A DNA stretch of 64,000 nt, taken from the NCBI RefSeq assembly GCF_003340565.1, contig NZ_QPLK01000018.1, positions 1-64,000 of the forward strand, in the 5' to 3' direction. The stretch is from Rhodovulum sp. 12E13 (GTDB lineage Bacteria; Pseudomonadota; Alphaproteobacteria; Rhodobacterales; Rhodobacteraceae). The notes under the pieces were generated by a model. That model was not told the origin of the DNA. It was given only the letters and a program-made list of their open reading frames with translations, and made no database searches. The position numbers and the translations under genes were made by a program. Shown piece after piece: positions 1 to 8,892 of the stretch (positions within the stretch are counted from its first letter, which is position 1; every line of letters starts with the position of its first letter).

Positions 1-2
1 CG

Positions 3-50
3 GAGCAACTCGACCTGTTCGAAGCATTGAGCCTGCCGAAACCCGCCTGA
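3..50 (+). CDS. 3' end of an unidentified protein (partial)
   Basis: Reading frame 3 is open from the window edge and ends at TGA 48-50 with a 15-residue tail, EQLDLFEALSLPKPA. The acidic/hydrophobic DLFEAL motif resembles a beta-clamp-binding-like tail, but the fragment is too short to name a family. The gene starts outside the window. It runs in the same direction as the small secreted protein that follows about 140 bases later. No function is proposed. Confidence 0.35.
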   Translation, partial: EQLDLFEALSLPKPA

Positions 51-188
51 CGCACCTTGTCGTCACAAAAACGCGAACTCCCCGCCAACAATATCAATCG
101 CTTATCGGATCAACTGTCGAACTTCGGTGTGATGTCCCGAAAACAGAAACCGGGATCGGAAAAGTCAGATCGATAGGAGGATAATCCC

Positions 189-458
189 ATGAAGGCCCGC
201 ATCATCACCGCCGCCGCCCTGACCGCCCTGACGCTCGGCGTCGCCGCCCATGCGCAGGAGGACCCCGCGATGGGCCAGGGGTTCAACATGCTGACGGGGG
301 CGGTCTACAATGCCCTCAGCGCGCAGGGGTTCGACACCTCGAACATCAACGACCTCTCGCTGTCGGAGATCGCCCAGATCCGGAACCTCCTGACCGGCGA
401 CATGGGCAACAGCGAGCGTCAGCGCATCGAGCTGATTCTCGAGCGCGCTGCGGGCTGA
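189..458 (+). CDS. small secreted/periplasmic protein of unknown function
   Basis: This is an 89-residue protein with a clear Sec signal peptide: a Lys/Arg start, a hydrophobic Ala/Leu stretch, and an AHA-type cleavage site near residue 22. The mature part (about 66 residues) is rich in Asn, Leu and Gly, with no cysteine and no family motif I recognise. A strong Shine-Dalgarno (AGGAGG, 175-180) lies 8 bases before the ATG and fixes the start. A convincing hairpin terminator follows at 494-519, so it is probably a single-gene transcript. The protein is likely periplasmic or exported; its role is unknown. Confidence 0.8.
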   Translation: MKARIITAAALTALTLGVAAHAQEDPAMGQGFNMLTGAVYNALSAQGFDTSNINDLSLSEIAQIRNLLTGDMGNSERQRIELILERAAG

Positions 459-493
459 CGCGCCCGCGACCCGGCGCGCCGCGCGCGCACCTG

Positions 494-519
494 AGGGGCT
501 GCCGACTGGCGGCCCCTTT
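494..519 (+). terminator. Rho-independent terminator after the small secreted gene
   Basis: An AGGGGCTGCC arm (494-503) pairs with GGCGGCCCCT (508-517), with one G-T wobble and loop GACT, giving a stem of about 10 bp followed by TTT. It sits 36 bases after the stop at 458. Confidence 0.7.
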
Positions 520-671
520 CGCCATGGGGGGTGCTCCGGTGCCGATCGTCGAGCCGCCCCGGCCCCGACACCTGCGCTGTCAGCGCGTCAACACGGCGTG
601 AGAGGAGGATGCGTGCGTGTCGGGCGTCGCGTATCGTCGCCACCAGACCACCACCGATCCGGGAGCCCGAG

Positions 672-1241
672 ATGTCCTCCGACGAGCCCGAGTCCAGTGC
701 CCATACCGATGTCCGGCCGCCCCTGGACGGGACGCGCCCCGACGAGGCGGCGCTGCACGCCCGGCTCCGGGCGATCTTCCCCAATGGTGTGCCGAACATC
801 TACCGGATGATGCTGCGCAACCCGCGGGTCATGGCCGGGCTCGTCGCGATGAAGGAGTGTCTCGCCGGCGGCGAGCTCACCGAGGCCGAGCGCTGCCTGG
901 TGGCGCTCGAGGTGGCCAATTACTGCGAGTGCAGCTACTGCATCGTCGCGCTCAGCCATTACAGCGTGCACGACCTCGGCGTGCCCGACGCGGTCGTCGA
1001 TGCCGCGGCGAAGGGCGCGCTGCCGGGCGAGGCGCGGCTCGATCTCGTGATCGGGGCGACGCGGGCGCTGCTGGCCAGCCGCGGCAAGCTCGGCCGGGCG
1101 GAGCTGGCCCGCTACCGCGAGCGGGGCCTGTCCTTCGCGCAGATCCTCGAGATCATCGGCGTGATCGGGGAGTACACGGTGGCCACCTTCTCGGCCAATC
1201 TCGACCGGACGCGGATCGACCCCGAATACCGCCTCGGCTGA
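672..1241 (+). CDS. carboxymuconolactone decarboxylase/AhpD-like protein
   Basis: This 189-residue protein has the redox motif of the AhpD/CMD family: CECSYC followed by ALSH, giving Cys87-x2-Cys90 and His96, preceded by a Glu-rich helix. Family members act as peroxidase-linked thiol-disulfide reductases or in peroxide defence. Several CMD-like proteins have unknown substrates, so the exact reaction is open. A longer frame reaches back to 531, but the Arg/Pro-rich extension looks non-coding. The ATG at 672 has GGGAG about 7 bases upstream and is preferred. The gene converges on the OpgC-like gene. Confidence 0.8.
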   Translation: MSSDEPESSAHTDVRPPLDGTRPDEAALHARLRAIFPNGVPNIYRMMLRNPRVMAGLVAMKECLAGGELTEAERCLVALEVANYCECSYCIVALSHYSVHDLGVPDAVVDAAAKGALPGEARLDLVIGATRALLASRGKLGRAELARYRERGLSFAQILEIIGVIGEYTVATFSANLDRTRIDPEYRLG

Positions 1242-1293
1242 GGCTCAGCCCGAAAACGGCAGGCTGACGCGGAAGCAGGTGCCGCCGGGCCGG

Positions 1294-2520
1294 TCACGTC
1301 CGCGGCCGTCGGCCGGTCAACCGCCACGGCGCCGACTTGAACCAGCCTGTGCCATGGGCCACGGCCACCAGCACCGCCATACCGACGAGGTTGACCAGCG
1401 CCGCGTTCAGCGGCGTGCGCCCGAGGACGTCGAGCGCCACTCCGAGGAGCCGCGCAAGATACATCGACGCGATGAACACCGCGAGCGATTGCTGGCCGAC
1501 TTTCAGGATCACGACGAGTCCGGTGCGCCATGTCCGCGCCAGCGGCCCGTCGCCGTCGGGTGGCGCGAGCCTGTCTCCGCGCGGGCCCACGGCGACCCAG
1601 GCAAGGTAGGCGAGCGCGAGAAAGTGGAGGTAGCGAAGCCCCCCGAAGTCGGACTTGCCGATCAGGGGGGCCAGCGCCGCCCGTGCCTCCGACAGCTGCG
1701 CCACGTCCCGGTAGGTCGGCCCGTGCGCCAACGGCACGATCGCCAGAACGATCGCTGCGGCACCGATCACCAGCCTGCGGTCGACGGGCGGGGCGGGCAG
1801 CCAGCCCGACATCAGGGCGAACCCCGTGAAGAAGACAAGCTGCCAGCCGAACGGGTTGAAGAACCACTCGCGCTCGGACCACGGCTCTGCGGGCAGGGCG
1901 AGCACACTCGCCTGGGCGAGTGCCCAGACACTGATCACCGCGCCGAAGGCCGCCCAGAGGTGGACACGTGCCAGCGCCATGACCGCGGGCAGCATCATCA
2001 GGATGACCAGATACATCGGCAGGATGTCGAAATAGTTCGGCACGTAGGTCAGCGTGACCAGCCCCAGAAGGTTCGTCGCGGGATCGTTGAAGAACGGATG
2101 CAGGTTCAGCTGACCGACGTAGTCGCGCAGGAGCAGGTCGGAGGCGGTCAGGGCGACCATGGTCGCGGCGATGTCGAGAAACAGGCAGACATGCGCCCAG
2201 TAGACCTGCCAGCAGCGGTATGCGACCCGGGCCGTCCCCATGGCCCACCCGCGGTCGCGGAAGACCTTGCCGAACGCGATGGCCGAGGCCATGCCCGAGC
2301 AGAACACGAAGATCTCGGTGGCGTCGGAGAAGCCGAACCGCGCCGGAATCCACTGCGTCATCCAGTTGCTTGGCACATGGGCGATCAGGATGATGAACAT
2401 CGCGATACCGCGGAAGAAATCGAGCCTCGGATCGCGCAGCGTGGCCGTGTCCGTGGCGGCCGTTCGGGAAACCGCGCTGCCCTTCGGCTGCGAGCCGGGC
2501 GTGGTGTCGGTCAGGCTCAT
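1294..2520 (-). CDS. opgC: OpgC-like integral membrane acyltransferase
   Basis: A 408-residue polytopic membrane protein with about ten hydrophobic segments. The N-terminal LDFFRGIAMFIILIAHVP region is typical of OpgC (MdoC)-family proteins, in which an Arg and a His lie in the first membrane helix, as in other acyltransferase-3-like enzymes. Family members O-succinylate or otherwise modify osmoregulated periplasmic glucans; alphaproteobacterial OpgC acts on cyclic glucans. Glucan synthesis genes are not in the window, so the acceptor is inferred. The gene lies 30 bases downstream of the decayed TTC38-like sequence on the same strand. The start at 2520 has only a weak ribosome-binding site. 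Confidence 0.8.
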   Translation of the reverse strand: MSLTDTTPGSQPKGSAVSRTAATDTATLRDPRLDFFRGIAMFIILIAHVPSNWMTQWIPARFGFSDATEIFVFCSGMASAIAFGKVFRDRGWAMGTARVAYRCWQVYWAHVCLFLDIAATMVALTASDLLLRDYVGQLNLHPFFNDPATNLLGLVTLTYVPNYFDILPMYLVILMMLPAVMALARVHLWAAFGAVISVWALAQASVLALPAEPWSEREWFFNPFGWQLVFFTGFALMSGWLPAPPVDRRLVIGAAAIVLAIVPLAHGPTYRDVAQLSEARAALAPLIGKSDFGGLRYLHFLALAYLAWVAVGPRGDRLAPPDGDGPLARTWRTGLVVILKVGQQSLAVFIASMYLARLLGVALDVLGRTPLNAALVNLVGMAVLVAVAHGTGWFKSAPWRLTGRRPRT

Positions 2521-2550
2521 CGGGCAGGCACTCGCTCTGGAAGGGGGCGG

Positions 2551-3330
2551 CTATTCTGCCCCATGATCCGACGCGAGAGGGGCATCGGCAATGCGGGTTC
2601 GCCGCGTGCGGGCAAACGTGTCGGCATGGCCCCCGCGAAGCGCCGTGCGCGCATCGAGGATCGCCGAGGCCGCCTCGAGCCGCCCGGCGCGGATGCCGGC
2701 GTCGACCGTGATGCGCTCGAAGACGTCGCGCTGCGCATGGCTGCCAATCGTCGGCATGTGAGCTCGCGCGGCGCTGAGCCGGTCGAAGGCGCGCGCATGG
2801 CGGCCCTCGCCGAAGGCCGCGAGCCCTTCGGCCGCGGCAAGGCCGGGATGGGCCGCCCCGCGCCCCTGCTCGGTCGGGGCGGCCCCGGAGGCGGCCACCT
2901 GTGCCACGAGACGCCCCGCGGATTCGCGGCGCGTGGCGCCCGTCAGGGCGAGCATGTAGTGCAGATCGGCAAGGACCAGACAGCCGTCGTCCGCCCTGTT
3001 TTCCGCGATGTCCGCCAGTTCGCCCCAGCGCTGGCCGACATCGACCCCGTCGAGCTCCAGCCGGACGAGGAGCGAGGCGGCATTTGCGAGATCGCGGTAG
3101 TCGTCGGTCTTGTCCGTCCGGATGCGGGTATCGTAGAGCGACAGGGCCCTGTCGTGGCCTCCCAGATCGAGGTGCAGCAGCGCCTTGTGCCACCAGACAT
3201 GGAAGCGGAAATTGTTGCAGTGGCTCCATGCCCCCTCGTTCCGCTCGGGAAGGGCGATACCGGCCTCCGGCCGGTGCATCATGTCGTGAACAGGCGCCAC
3301 CGCGTGCAGCCCCCAGGCGTCATGGTGAAG
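2551..3330 (-). pseudogene. truncated TTC38-like tetratricopeptide protein (C-terminal half)
   Basis: The frame reads DAWGLHAVAPVHDM near 3321-3280 and then WWHKALLHLDLG and IGSHAQRDVFERI. These match the second half of TTC38-family TPR proteins, which are normally above 400 residues. The N-terminal half is missing. Homology starts upstream of the GTG at 3300, the first possible start, so a 249-residue product would begin inside the domain. Immediately upstream the sequence turns into a remnant of a thiamine-diphosphate enzyme in another frame, which indicates a deletion joining two genes. TTC38 function is poorly known. Translation from GTG 3300 is possible but probably unproductive. Confidence 0.6.
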
Positions 3331-3548
3331 TGCCCCTTCGCCAACGCGGCGAACACGGCGCGCTGGTCGGCGAGCTGGTGGGTATACCGCGCGGCCGTCT
3401 CCGCATCGAGGCAGACCGTGAACACGATCATCGGAACACGATCCTCGCGCGCGTTCTCGACCACGTTGACGGCATTGAGCGCACCGGGCCCGACCGTCGT
3501 CAGGCCAGAGGACGCGGGCCCGGCCACGGCGGAGGCATGGCCACCACG
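3324..3548 (-). pseudogene. remnant of a thiamine-diphosphate-dependent enzyme (N-terminal domain)
   Basis: The minus frame contains LTTVGPGALNAVNVVENARED followed by VPMIVFT and a Leu/Ala/Thr-rich segment ending in KGHFTMT. This is the hallmark of the Pyr (N-terminal) domain of acetolactate-synthase-like TPP enzymes. Only about 75 residues survive of a protein normally near 550. The sequence upstream (3549-3677) is Arg/Pro-rich and not recognisable. Its 3' side runs straight into the TTC38-like remnant near 3320 in a different frame, so the two were joined by a deletion. Confidence 0.6.
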
Positions 3549-3739
3549 CGCGATGGAGCCCCTTGTCCGCGTGCTTAGGCCGTCACGGCGACCCGGCCAC
3601 GCCCTGCCGGGAATGGCGCGTCCCTCCCCGCGCGGCCCGCCCTTCCGGCAGGGTGGCGTGCCCTGCCTCGGCGGCATGGAGCCGCGCGAGGCCGAGCGAG
3701 GACGACGTGCCGATCACCCATGTCGATGCCGGGTTTGGA

Positions 3740-4666
3740 TCAGACGCCGAGGCACCAGCGCAGGATGGCCTTCTGGGCGTGCAGTCGGTTCTCGGCTTCA
3801 TCGAAGATGACCGAGGCCGGGCCGTCGAGCACCGCGTCGGTCGCCTCTTCGCCGCGATGGGCCGGCAGGCAGTGCATGAACAGCGCGTCGGGCGCCGCCC
3901 GCGCCATCAGCGCCTCGTCGACGCGGTAGGGCGCGAGCAGGCTGTGGCGCTCTTCCTTCGTCTCGGGCGCGTCGTGCATGCTCACCCAGGTGTCTGTCAC
4001 CACGAGGTCGGCCCCCTCCACCGCGCGGGCCGCATCACGCTCCACCGCGATCTCGGCTCCCTCGGCCCGCATCTCCGCCACGATCTCGGGGTCGGGGTCG
4101 AGCGCCTCGGGTCCGGCGAAGACGAGGGAATAGCCGAAGCGCGCCGCGCCGTGGGCGAACGAGGCGAAGACGTTGTTGCCGTCGCCGCACCACACCACCT
4201 TGCGCCCGGCGATGGGCCCGCGATGCTCCTCGTAGGTCATCACGTCGGCCATGATCTGGCAGGGATGCGAGCGGTCGGTCAGTCCGTTGATCACCGGCAC
4301 CGTGGCGTGATGCGCCAGCTCCTCCAGCGCCGCCGGGTCGAAGGTGCGGATCATGACGAGATCGACGAAGCGCGACAGCACGCGGGCGGTATCGGCGACG
4401 CTCTCGCCGGCGCCGAGCTGCATCTCGGCGCCCGACAGCACCAGCGTCTGCCCGCCCATCTGCCGCACGCCCACGTCGAACGACACCCGCGTCCGCGTCG
4501 ACGGCTTCTCGAAGACCAGCGCCACGACCCGCCCCGCGAGCGCGGCCTCGTCGTCTGCCGCGCCCTTTGGCCGGCCCGCCCGCGCGTCCTTCATCCGGCG
4601 CGCCGCGTCGAGGATCGCACGCAGGTCGTCGGCGGGCAGACGGTCGATGTCGAGAAAGTCGGGCAT
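3740..4666 (-). CDS. argF: ornithine carbamoyltransferase
   Basis: 308 residues, full length for the family. It catalyses carbamoyl phosphate + L-ornithine to L-citrulline in cytoplasmic arginine biosynthesis. Signatures are [12 protein letters not shown] (carbamoyl-phosphate binding), [14 protein letters not shown], and the ornithine-site [10 protein letters not shown] near the C-terminus. The ATG at 4666 is preceded by AGGAGGA. In many Rhodobacterales argD lies upstream of argF; here the upstream neighbour is the formate dehydrogenase operon, separated by about 220 GC-rich bases without a gene, so argF probably has its own promoter. Confidence 0.96.
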   Translation of the reverse strand: MPDFLDIDRLPADDLRAILDAARRMKDARAGRPKGAADDEAALAGRVVALVFEKPSTRTRVSFDVGVRQMGGQTLVLSGAEMQLGAGESVADTARVLSRFVDLVMIRTFDPAALEELAHHATVPVINGLTDRSHPCQIMADVMTYEEHRGPIAGRKVVWCGDGNNVFASFAHGAARFGYSLVFAGPEALDPDPEIVAEMRAEGAEIAVERDAARAVEGADLVVTDTWVSMHDAPETKEERHSLLAPYRVDEALMARAAPDALFMHCLPAHRGEEATDAVLDGPASVIFDEAENRLHAQKAILRWCLGV

Positions 4667-4887
4667 GCGGCGCTCCTCCTGGGCGGAGCCCCGAAGTCAC
4701 CCCGAAGCGGGTCGGAGCGCAAGCCCCGATGACCCCGCGCACGGCCTCCCTGACCTGCGCGCCACGGTGGCGCCCCGCGCGGCGCCGCGCCCGCGTGCGC
4801 GGGCGCCGGGCCCAACCGGAGGAGCGCCCGCACGGGCGCGAGGGAGGGCGGGAGCCCCCCGGTGCCGCGCACCGGAGCGGCGCCGTG

Positions 4888-5115
4888 TCAGGCGTCGGCC
4901 GCGGCCGGTCGTCGGATCGCGGGCCCGGCGGCGATCACCGTGGCGTCGAGCCCGGCGCCGCCCGCATCCAGCCGCGCGAGAAGCTGCGCCCGCATCCGCG
5001 GCTCCCAGAACTTGTTGATGTGGTCGGCCACGGCGTCCGCCGCCGCCTCGCGCGGCTGCGCGCGAAAGGCGGTGGCGATCTGGTTGGCCATGTAGGCGAG
5101 CTTGTCGTCGGTCAT
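4888..5115 (-). CDS. fdsD: formate dehydrogenase delta subunit
   Basis: This 75-residue protein has the FdsD pattern: KLAYMANQIATAF, then AVADHINKFWEPRMRAQLL, then an Ala-rich tail. FdsD is a small subunit or accessory factor of the cytosolic NAD-dependent molybdenum formate dehydrogenase. It is the last gene of the minus-strand fds operon and starts one base after the fdhD stop (TGA-G-ATG), so the two are probably translationally coupled. The C-terminal GPAIRRPAAADA tail looks disordered. Confidence 0.9.
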   Translation of the reverse strand: MTDDKLAYMANQIATAFRAQPREAAADAVADHINKFWEPRMRAQLLARLDAGGAGLDATVIAAGPAIRRPAAADA

Positions 5116-5116
5116 C

Positions 5117-5887
5117 TCAGCCCTCCATCCGGTGGGGGTGGGTCAGCGGTGCAGCGGGCCCGCCCTTCAGCCCCGCCACCAGGGTCAGCCCCGCTGCGTC
5201 GGCCATCCGGGCGGCGAGCGCGGTGGCCGCCGAGGCCGCGAGGATCGCCTCTGCCCCCATCGCCGCCGCCTTCTGCACCATCTCGACGGAGACGCGGCTG
5301 GTCAGCACGACAGCCGTTCCCGCGGTGTCCTCGCGCGCGCGCGCCACGGCGCCTGCCAGCTTGTCGAGCGCGTTGTGCCGGCCCACGTCCTCGCGCGCGA
5401 CCACCAGCCCGGTGCCCGGCCGCCAGAGGCCGGCGGCGTGGGCCGCATGGGTCGCATCGTGCAGCGGCTGGCGGCGGCGCAGCATCTCGGGGGCGTGGCG
5501 CAGGTCGGCCGCCCGCAGCCGCAGGTCGCAGGTTTCCACCTGCGCGGCCGGCGCCAGGGCCTGATCGATCGAGTCGATCCCGCACAGGCCGCAGCCCACC
5601 GGCCCGGCCATCGCCCGGCGCCGCCGCGCCAGCCGCTCCGCGGCGCCGTCTGGCAGCCACATGCGCGCCTCGCGCCCCGCCCCGTGATCGACGATCTCGA
5701 GTTCGAGGATCTCGCCCGCAGCAGCGATCCCCTCGGTCAGGGTGAAGCCGACCGCGAAATCCTCGAGGTCGGCGGGCGTCGCCATCATCACCGCCTGCGT
5801 CGTGCCGTTGTAGACGAGCGCGACCGGCACCTCCTCGGCAAGCGGCCGGGGGGGCGCGTCGTACAGGATGGCGCGCGCCTGCCCCAT
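5117..5887 (-). CDS. fdhD: formate dehydrogenase sulfurtransferase FdhD (FdsC)
   Basis: 256 residues. FdhD moves sulfur from a cysteine desulfurase to the molybdenum cofactor so that formate dehydrogenase becomes active. The swivelling CxxC is present as CGLC (Cys99 and Cys102), along with DVGRHNALDKL and the SVEMVQKAA segment typical of the family. The ATG at 5885-5887 overlaps the fdsA stop by one base (TGATG), which fixes the start and shows coupling. It is equivalent to fdsC in the Rhodobacter capsulatus fdsGBACD operon. Confidence 0.93.
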   Translation of the reverse strand: MGQARAILYDAPPRPLAEEVPVALVYNGTTQAVMMATPADLEDFAVGFTLTEGIAAAGEILELEIVDHGAGREARMWLPDGAAERLARRRRAMAGPVGCGLCGIDSIDQALAPAAQVETCDLRLRAADLRHAPEMLRRRQPLHDATHAAHAAGLWRPGTGLVVAREDVGRHNALDKLAGAVARAREDTAGTAVVLTSRVSVEMVQKAAAMGAEAILAASAATALAARMADAAGLTLVAGLKGGPAAPLTHPHRMEG

Positions 5888-8769
5888 CACTCGGCCGCCT
5901 TCAGCACCCGGCGTGCGCGCTCGGCCTGCGCGGCGTAGTCGCGCTGCCACTCGGTCGGCCCGTTCGAGAGCGACACCTGCACCGCCGTCACCTTGTATTC
6001 CGGGCAGTTCGTCGCCCAGTCGGAATAGTCGGTGGTGATGACGTTGGCCTGCGTGTCGGGATGGTGGAAGGTCGTATAGACCACGCCCGGCGCCACCCGG
6101 TCGGTGATGTGCGCCCGGAGCGACGTCTCGCCCTTGCGAGAGGCGAGCTTCACCCATGCGCCGTCGGAGACGCCGCGATTCTCGGCGTCGTGCGGGTGGA
6201 TCTCCAGCACGTCCTCTGCGTGCCAGACGGTGTTCGCCGTCCGCCGCGTCTGGGCGCCCACGTTGTACTGCGACAGCACCCGCCCCGTCGTCAGCAGCAG
6301 CGGGAAGCGCGGGCCGGTCCGCTCGTCGGTGGCCACGTATTCCGTCACCACGAACAGGCCCTTGCCCCGCACGAAGCCGGCCTCGTGCATCACCGGCGTG
6401 CCCTGCGGCGCGGCCGCGTTGCACGGCCATTGCACCGAGCCCTCCGTCTCGAGCGTCCCGTAGGACACGCCGGCGAAGGAGGGGGTCGTGGCCGCGATCT
6501 CGTCCATGATCTGGCTGGGGTGGGTATAGGCCCATTCCGCGCCCATCGCGCGGGCCAGCCCCAGCGTCACCTCCCAGTCGGCCAGCCCGGTCTTCGGCGC
6601 CATCACGCGGCGCACGCGGTTGATCCGCCGCTCGGCGTTGGTGAACGTCCCGTCTTTCTCGAGGAAGGTTGAGCCCGGCAGGAAGACATGGGCGTAGTTC
6701 GCCGTCTCGTTCAGGAACAGGTCGTGGACGATGACGCATTCCATTGCCGCCAGCCCGTCGCGCACATGCCGCGTGTCGGGGTCCGACTGCAGGATGTCCT
6801 CGCCCTGGATGTAGATGCCGCGGAACGTGCCCTCGGTCGCCGCATCCAGCATGTTGGGGATGCGCAGCCCCGGCTCGTCGCGGATCGGTGTGCCCCAGAT
6901 GGCCTCGAACACGTCGCGGGCGTCGCCGTCATGCACGTGGCGATAGCCCGGCAGCTCGTGCGGGAAGCTACCCATGTCGCACGAGCCCTGCACGTTGTTC
7001 TGGCCGCGCAGCGGGTTCACGCCCACGCCCTTGCGGCCGACATTGCCGGTGGCCATGGCGAGGTTGGCAATCGCCATGACGGTGGTCGAGCCCTGGCTGT
7101 GCTCGGTCACGCCCAGCCCGTAGTAGATCGCCCCGTTGCCGCCGGTGGCATAGAGCCGGGCCGCGGCGCGCAACTCGGCGGCCGGCACGCCCGTCACCTG
7201 CTCCACCGCCTCGGGCGCATGGCGCTCATCGGCCACAAAGCGCGCCCAGTCCTCGAAGGCGTCCCAGTCGCAGCGCTCGCGCACGAATGCCTCGTCCACG
7301 AGCCCCTCGGTGACGATCACGTGCGCCATCGCCGTCAGCACCGCCACGTTCGTGCCGGGCCTGAGGGCGAGGTGATGCGCGGCCTCCACATGCGGGGTGC
7401 GCACGAGGTCGATCCGCCGCGGGTCGATCACGATCAGCTTCGCGCCGGCCCGCAGCCGCTTCTTCAGCCGCGAGCCGAAGACGGGGTGACCGTCGGTCGG
7501 GTTGGCGCCGATCACGATCACGACGTCGGTGTGCTCGACGCTATCGAAATCCTGCGTGCCGGCCGAAGTGCCGAAGGTCGTCTTGAGCCCGTAGCCGGTG
7601 GGCGAGTGGCAGACCCGCGCGCAGGTATCGACGTTGTTGTTGCCGAAGACGCTCCGGATCAGCTTCTGCACGAGGAACGTCTCCTCGTTGGTGCAGCGGC
7701 TCGAGGTGATGCCCCCGATCGCTCCCACGCCGTGCCGCTCCTGGATGCCGCGCAGCTTGGCCGCCGTGTGGGCGAACGCCTCCTCCCAGGTCACCTCGCG
7801 CCACGGCTCGTCGATGCTCTCGCGGATCATCGGGTTCAGCACCCGGTCGGCATGGTTGGCGTAGCCCCAGGCGAAGCGGCCCTTGACGCAGCTGTGCCCC
7901 CGGTTCGCCTTGCCGTGCTTGTAGGGCACCATCCGCACCAGTTCGTCGCCGCGCATCTGCGCCTCGAACGAGCAGCCCACCCCGCAATAGGCGCAGGTCG
8001 TCACCACCGACCGGTCCGGCGTGCCGATCTCGGCGACCGACTTCTCCTGCAGGGTGGCGGTCGGGCAGGCCTGCACGCAGGCCCCGCAACTCACGCAATC
8101 CGACGACAGGAAATCGTCGCCCGCCATCCCCGCCGACACCCGGCTGTCGAAGCCGCGCCCCTCTATGGTCAGCGCGAAGGTGCCCTGCACCTCCTCGCAG
8201 GCGCGCACGCAGCGCGAGCAGACGATGCATTTCGAGGGGTCGTAGGAGAAATACGGGTTCGAATCGTCCTTCGGCAGCCAGTTGGGGTTCGCCTCCCCGT
8301 TCTGCCGGGCGACGACGTGGTTCTCGCCCTCATAGCCGTAGCGCACGTCGCGCAAGCCGACGGCGCCGGCCATGTCCTGCAACTCGCAATCGCCGTTCGC
8401 CGCGCAGGTCAGGCAGTCGAGCGGGTGGTCGGAGATGTAGAGCTCCATCACGCCCTTGCGGATCTTCTTCACCTTTTCCGACTGGGTGCGCACGACCATG
8501 CCCTCGGTCACCGGTGTCGTGCACGAGGCCGGCGTTCCCCGCCGCCCCTCGATCTCCACCACGCAGAGCCGGCACGAGCCGAAGGCCTCCAGCGAATCCG
8601 TCGCGCACAGCTTCGGGATCTGCATCCCCAGTTCCGCCGCCGCCCGCATGACGGAGGTGCCCTCCGGCACCGTCACCTCGAAGCCGTCGATGGTCAGCCG
8701 CACCGGCGCCCCTTCGCGCGCCGGCGTGCCCATGTCGCGGCTCTCCCACGGAATGACGAAGTCCTTCAT
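5887..8769 (-). CDS. fdsA: NAD-dependent formate dehydrogenase alpha subunit
   Basis: 960 residues. This is the catalytic bis-MGD molybdenum subunit, oxidising formate to CO2 in the cytoplasm. Metal sites in order: [2Fe-2S] Cys55/66/69/83; His115 with Cys119/122/128; two ferredoxin-like [4Fe-4S] sets at Cys181-191 and Cys225-235; the proximal cluster Cys259/262/266/294. The active-site ligand is a cysteine (Cys387 in CARVCHSPT), not selenocysteine. The C-terminal molybdopterin-dinucleotide-binding domain is present. The stop overlaps fdhD by one base. The gene lies 123 bases after fdsB; that gap holds a GC hairpin and a dispersed-repeat-like element. Confidence 0.96.
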   Translation of the reverse strand: MKDFVIPWESRDMGTPAREGAPVRLTIDGFEVTVPEGTSVMRAAAELGMQIPKLCATDSLEAFGSCRLCVVEIEGRRGTPASCTTPVTEGMVVRTQSEKVKKIRKGVMELYISDHPLDCLTCAANGDCELQDMAGAVGLRDVRYGYEGENHVVARQNGEANPNWLPKDDSNPYFSYDPSKCIVCSRCVRACEEVQGTFALTIEGRGFDSRVSAGMAGDDFLSSDCVSCGACVQACPTATLQEKSVAEIGTPDRSVVTTCAYCGVGCSFEAQMRGDELVRMVPYKHGKANRGHSCVKGRFAWGYANHADRVLNPMIRESIDEPWREVTWEEAFAHTAAKLRGIQERHGVGAIGGITSSRCTNEETFLVQKLIRSVFGNNNVDTCARVCHSPTGYGLKTTFGTSAGTQDFDSVEHTDVVIVIGANPTDGHPVFGSRLKKRLRAGAKLIVIDPRRIDLVRTPHVEAAHHLALRPGTNVAVLTAMAHVIVTEGLVDEAFVRERCDWDAFEDWARFVADERHAPEAVEQVTGVPAAELRAAARLYATGGNGAIYYGLGVTEHSQGSTTVMAIANLAMATGNVGRKGVGVNPLRGQNNVQGSCDMGSFPHELPGYRHVHDGDARDVFEAIWGTPIRDEPGLRIPNMLDAATEGTFRGIYIQGEDILQSDPDTRHVRDGLAAMECVIVHDLFLNETANYAHVFLPGSTFLEKDGTFTNAERRINRVRRVMAPKTGLADWEVTLGLARAMGAEWAYTHPSQIMDEIAATTPSFAGVSYGTLETEGSVQWPCNAAAPQGTPVMHEAGFVRGKGLFVVTEYVATDERTGPRFPLLLTTGRVLSQYNVGAQTRRTANTVWHAEDVLEIHPHDAENRGVSDGAWVKLASRKGETSLRAHITDRVAPGVVYTTFHHPDTQANVITTDYSDWATNCPEYKVTAVQVSLSNGPTEWQRDYAAQAERARRVLKAAE

Positions 8770-8815
8770 CGGCTCACCCTTTCGCCGGGGCGCCGCCCCG
8801 GGCCATCGTCCTGCC

Positions 8816-8864
8816 CATCATCTTGGCACAAATACTCCGGGGGGCTCGGGGGGCTGGCCCCCCG
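8816..8864 (-). repeat. putative dispersed intergenic element (GTATTT motif plus G/C hairpin)
   Basis: On the minus strand a 7-bp G/C hairpin (8847-8864, loop CTGG on plus) is followed by the 20-mer GTATTTGTGCCAAGATGATG (8835-8816). A similar GTATTT-x5-A-rich motif next to GC-rich hairpins occurs at 44561-44612. The motif resembles short elements I recall seeing between genes in many Rhodobacterales genomes; I have no formal name for it. It lies inside the fds operon between fdsB and fdsA, so it could affect mRNA processing or stability. Confidence 0.45.
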
Positions 8865-8892
8865 TCCGCCCGCGCCACCAGCGCCCGGCCGC

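Noticed and set aside
1279-3810. 843-residue plus-strand open frame across the OpgC/TTC38 region
   Set aside because: Its translation is Arg/Gly/Pro/His-rich and it lies opposite the OpgC gene, whose minus-strand motifs are clear. It is a high-GC antisense shadow.
5875-8769. Selenocysteine use in formate dehydrogenase
   Set aside because: The active-site residue is encoded as cysteine (Cys387) and the reading frame has no internal TGA.
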